Positions 5,579 through 6,399 of a stretch of DNA of 6,399 nt are shown piece after piece. Each line of letters begins with the position of its first letter. Position 1 is the stretch's first letter. A program made the translations under genes and the position numbers. This stretch comes from Myxococcales bacterium. Its GTDB lineage: Bacteria; Myxococcota_A; Polyangia; Polyangiales; Houyiibacteriaceae. The notes under the pieces are model-generated. The model saw nothing but the letters and a program-made list of their open reading frames with translations, was not told the origin of the DNA and ran no database searches. The stretch is taken from contig JAUXFZ010000150.1 of assembly GCA_030622585.1 (NCBI GenBank), positions 1-6,399 on the forward strand, in the 5' to 3' direction.

Positions 5579-6272
5579 GTGTGCTCCCGTGGATGATTCG
5601 TGGTTTGCCATCGTAGACAACGACCGCTCCCGTGCGGCCACAACAACAACACGTCGCGATGACCGATCGCCCTCCGCTGTTTCGAAGCCGCACAACAACC
5701 ATCGCGGCTTCCTGTCGTGCTCTGGCCGCTGCTTTTTCTTGGTCGCATGGAGCATGCTCGCGTTGGCACGGTGTGCTGCACGCCTCATTCGCTTCTTCGA
5801 CTGTCTTGGCTTTTGTTGCCGGTTCCGTCTCATCGTCGTCTCCTCTGACGGCGTGTTCCGTGGCCGCGTAGGCCGCGGGCCCTGGTACGCGGATCGTGAA
5901 TACGCCCACGTCGTTCGATTGCCGAACGGACCTATGCGTCACGCCTGGTGACGATGATGCCGCCGCTGGCTCCGCTGGCTCCGAGGGTCCGGGCGAGTCA
6001 CTCGCGTACGCACCGGCCGCCGGTGAGTCAGCTCTCCCCTCGAGCACCTGCTGGCGTTCGCGGAGTCTGGCACGGTATTGCTGCTGCCGAAGCCTGTGCT
6101 TTTCACGGCCCTCCGGGGTCGCTTGGTAGCGTCGTCCACACTCGAGAACGGATTCTCTGTGTGCCTCTTCTCCACAGGGGTCACAGTATTGCCGCCCCCC
6201 AAGGCACCGCGTGCAGAGCAAAATGAGCTCGTGACATCGCGCGCACTCGAACAGCCATACGTGTAGGGCCAC
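5559..6272 (-). CDS. Cys-rich zinc-ribbon protein, first gene of the operon
   Basis: This gene encodes 237 residues from a GTG at 6272, with GAGGGG a few bases upstream. The N terminus has three CxxC pairs, C10/C13, C20/C23 and C30/C33, plus H38, in the setting ECARC, LCTRCLGGRQYCDPCGEEAH. This indicates one or two zinc sites. A strongly basic helical stretch follows (RRYQATPEGREKHRLRQQQYRARLRER, about 47-73), likely to contact DNA or RNA. The middle is low-complexity Ala/Pro/Ser/Glu-rich. The C terminus has CCCC near 208-211 followed by GRTGAVVVYDGKPRIIHG, a possible fourth zinc half-site. I have a general memory of similar YCxxxCxxxxRRESxxxxxxRYQxSxxGRxxHxxRQxxYRAR proteins next to IS21-type genes, but no named function. 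A role in end or target recognition is inference. Confidence 0.75.
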   Translation of the reverse strand: MALHVWLFECARCHELILLCTRCLGGRQYCDPCGEEAHRESVLECGRRYQATPEGREKHRLRQQQYRARLRERQQVLEGRADSPAAGAYASDSPGPSEPAEPAAASSSPGVTHRSVRQSNDVGVFTIRVPGPAAYAATEHAVRGDDDETEPATKAKTVEEANEACSTPCQREHAPCDQEKAAARARQEAAMVVVRLRNSGGRSVIATCCCCGRTGAVVVYDGKPRIIHGSTHGLDSG

Positions 6273-6312
6273 CGGCCCCTCGCCTGGAGACCCGACGAAG
6301 AACTGGACACAA

Positions 6313-6362
6313 CGGGGAACCTGTACGAAAAGAGGGAGATGTTGTTGCGGGGAGGTTCCCCG
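6313..6362. repeat. Perfect 10-bp inverted repeat in the leader
   Basis: CGGGGAACCT (6313-6322) and AGGTTCCCCG (6353-6362) are exact complements separated by 30 bases. The right arm is also part of a tight hairpin, CGGGGA (6348-6353) with TCCCCG (6357-6362). Position just upstream of the first gene suggests an operator for a dimeric regulator such as the ParB-like, zinc-ribbon or winged-helix protein, or an attenuator-like switch between two hairpins. Confidence 0.6.
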
Positions 6363-6373
6363 TGGCTATCGCA

Positions 6374-6399
6374 GAGTCCGGGGCTTCGATCCCGGACTC
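6374..6399. repeat. Perfect 9-bp inverted repeat at the window edge
   Basis: GAGTCCGGG (6374-6382) and CCCGGACTC (6391-6399) pair perfectly around an 8-base loop GCTTCGAT. The right arm ends at the last base of the window, so the true length cannot be judged. It could be a terminator stem for an upstream transcript, an operator, or part of the missing end of the element. Confidence 0.5.

Larger units (their letters stand above)
6273..6399 (-). promoter_or_regulatory. Leader region of the operon with two inverted repeats
   Basis: These are the 127 bases upstream of the first gene, with no open frame of interest. They contain the inverted repeats described separately (6313-6362 and 6374-6399) and the GAGGGG ribosome binding site just before the GTG. 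No clear sigma-70 boxes could be picked out. As the only sizeable non-coding stretch upstream of the chain, this is the likeliest place for the operon promoter and its operators, unless the operon starts further right beyond the window. Confidence 0.45.

Noticed and set aside
4756..5781. 341-codon minus-strand frame spanning three genes
   Set aside because: Its translation is rich in Arg, Cys and Ser without motifs, and it crosses the overlapping, motif-bearing frames of the integrase-like genes.
6340..6399. Possible tRNA 3' end, because of GGGGCTTCGATCCC at the right edge
   Set aside because: The loop is 8 bases, the base before TTCGA cannot pair as in a T-arm, and no anticodon or D arm can be folded upstream.
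6313..6399. parS-like centromere site for the ParB-like protein
   Set aside because: Neither inverted repeat resembles the known TGTTTCACGTGAAACA-type parS; a link to the ParB-like protein is possible but not shown.

Overview
The window is almost entirely one large mobile-element operon on the minus strand, built around an IS21-type transposase pair (IstA and the helper ATPase IstB). A cysteine-rich repeat gene of the host lies at the left edge and appears to be interrupted by the element. The DNA is GC-rich. The interrupted gene encodes a CxPGxYCAGG / TSDRVC repeat protein of a kind I associate with large-genome myxobacteria and relatives (Nannocystis, Haliangium, Sandaracinus-like Deltaproteobacteria / Myxococcota). 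The host assignment is inference from that gene, base composition and gene style, not from a marker gene.

Layout from left to right on the + strand. Bases 3 to about 228: 3' part of an open frame for the Cys-rich repeat protein, read on +. About 229 to 336: putative terminus of the element, beginning TGTTGATGG and carrying three copies of TAGGCCAC, as expected for IS21 multiple terminal repeats. About 336 to 581: apparently non-coding tail of the element, with a hairpin and a small TTTGGTTCGT repeat patch. 582 to 6272: seven genes, all on minus, so transcription runs right to left. In order of transcription they are a Cys-rich zinc-ribbon protein (6272-5559), an 85-residue integrase-like fragment (5578-5321), an IstA-like RNase H-fold protein lacking all three catalytic acids (5324-4695), a ParB/KorB-like protein (4698-3589), full-length IstA (3605-2025), IstB (2050-1079) and a winged-helix protein (1082-582). 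6273 to 6399: leader of the operon, with a perfect 10-bp inverted repeat and a perfect 9-bp inverted repeat.

Every junction in the seven-gene chain overlaps: 20 bp, 4 bp, 4 bp, 17 bp, 26 bp and 4 bp. This predicts one transcript with translational coupling and argues that the accessory genes are a fixed part of the element, not chance neighbours. Canonical IS21 elements carry only istA and istB. Here IstA would supply strand cleavage and joining, and IstB would be the AAA+ target-selection and assembly factor. The zinc-ribbon, ParB-like and winged-helix proteins are candidate DNA-binding accessories for end recognition, target choice, copy control or autoregulation. The dead IstA paralogue could be a structural or regulatory subunit of the transpososome. 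These accessory roles are inferences.

The right terminus was not found; no inverted counterpart of the left end is visible, so the element probably continues past the window. The main point of interest is the accessory module: a catalytically dead integrase, a second integrase-like fragment and a ParB-like protein in one coupled operon with IS21 genes.
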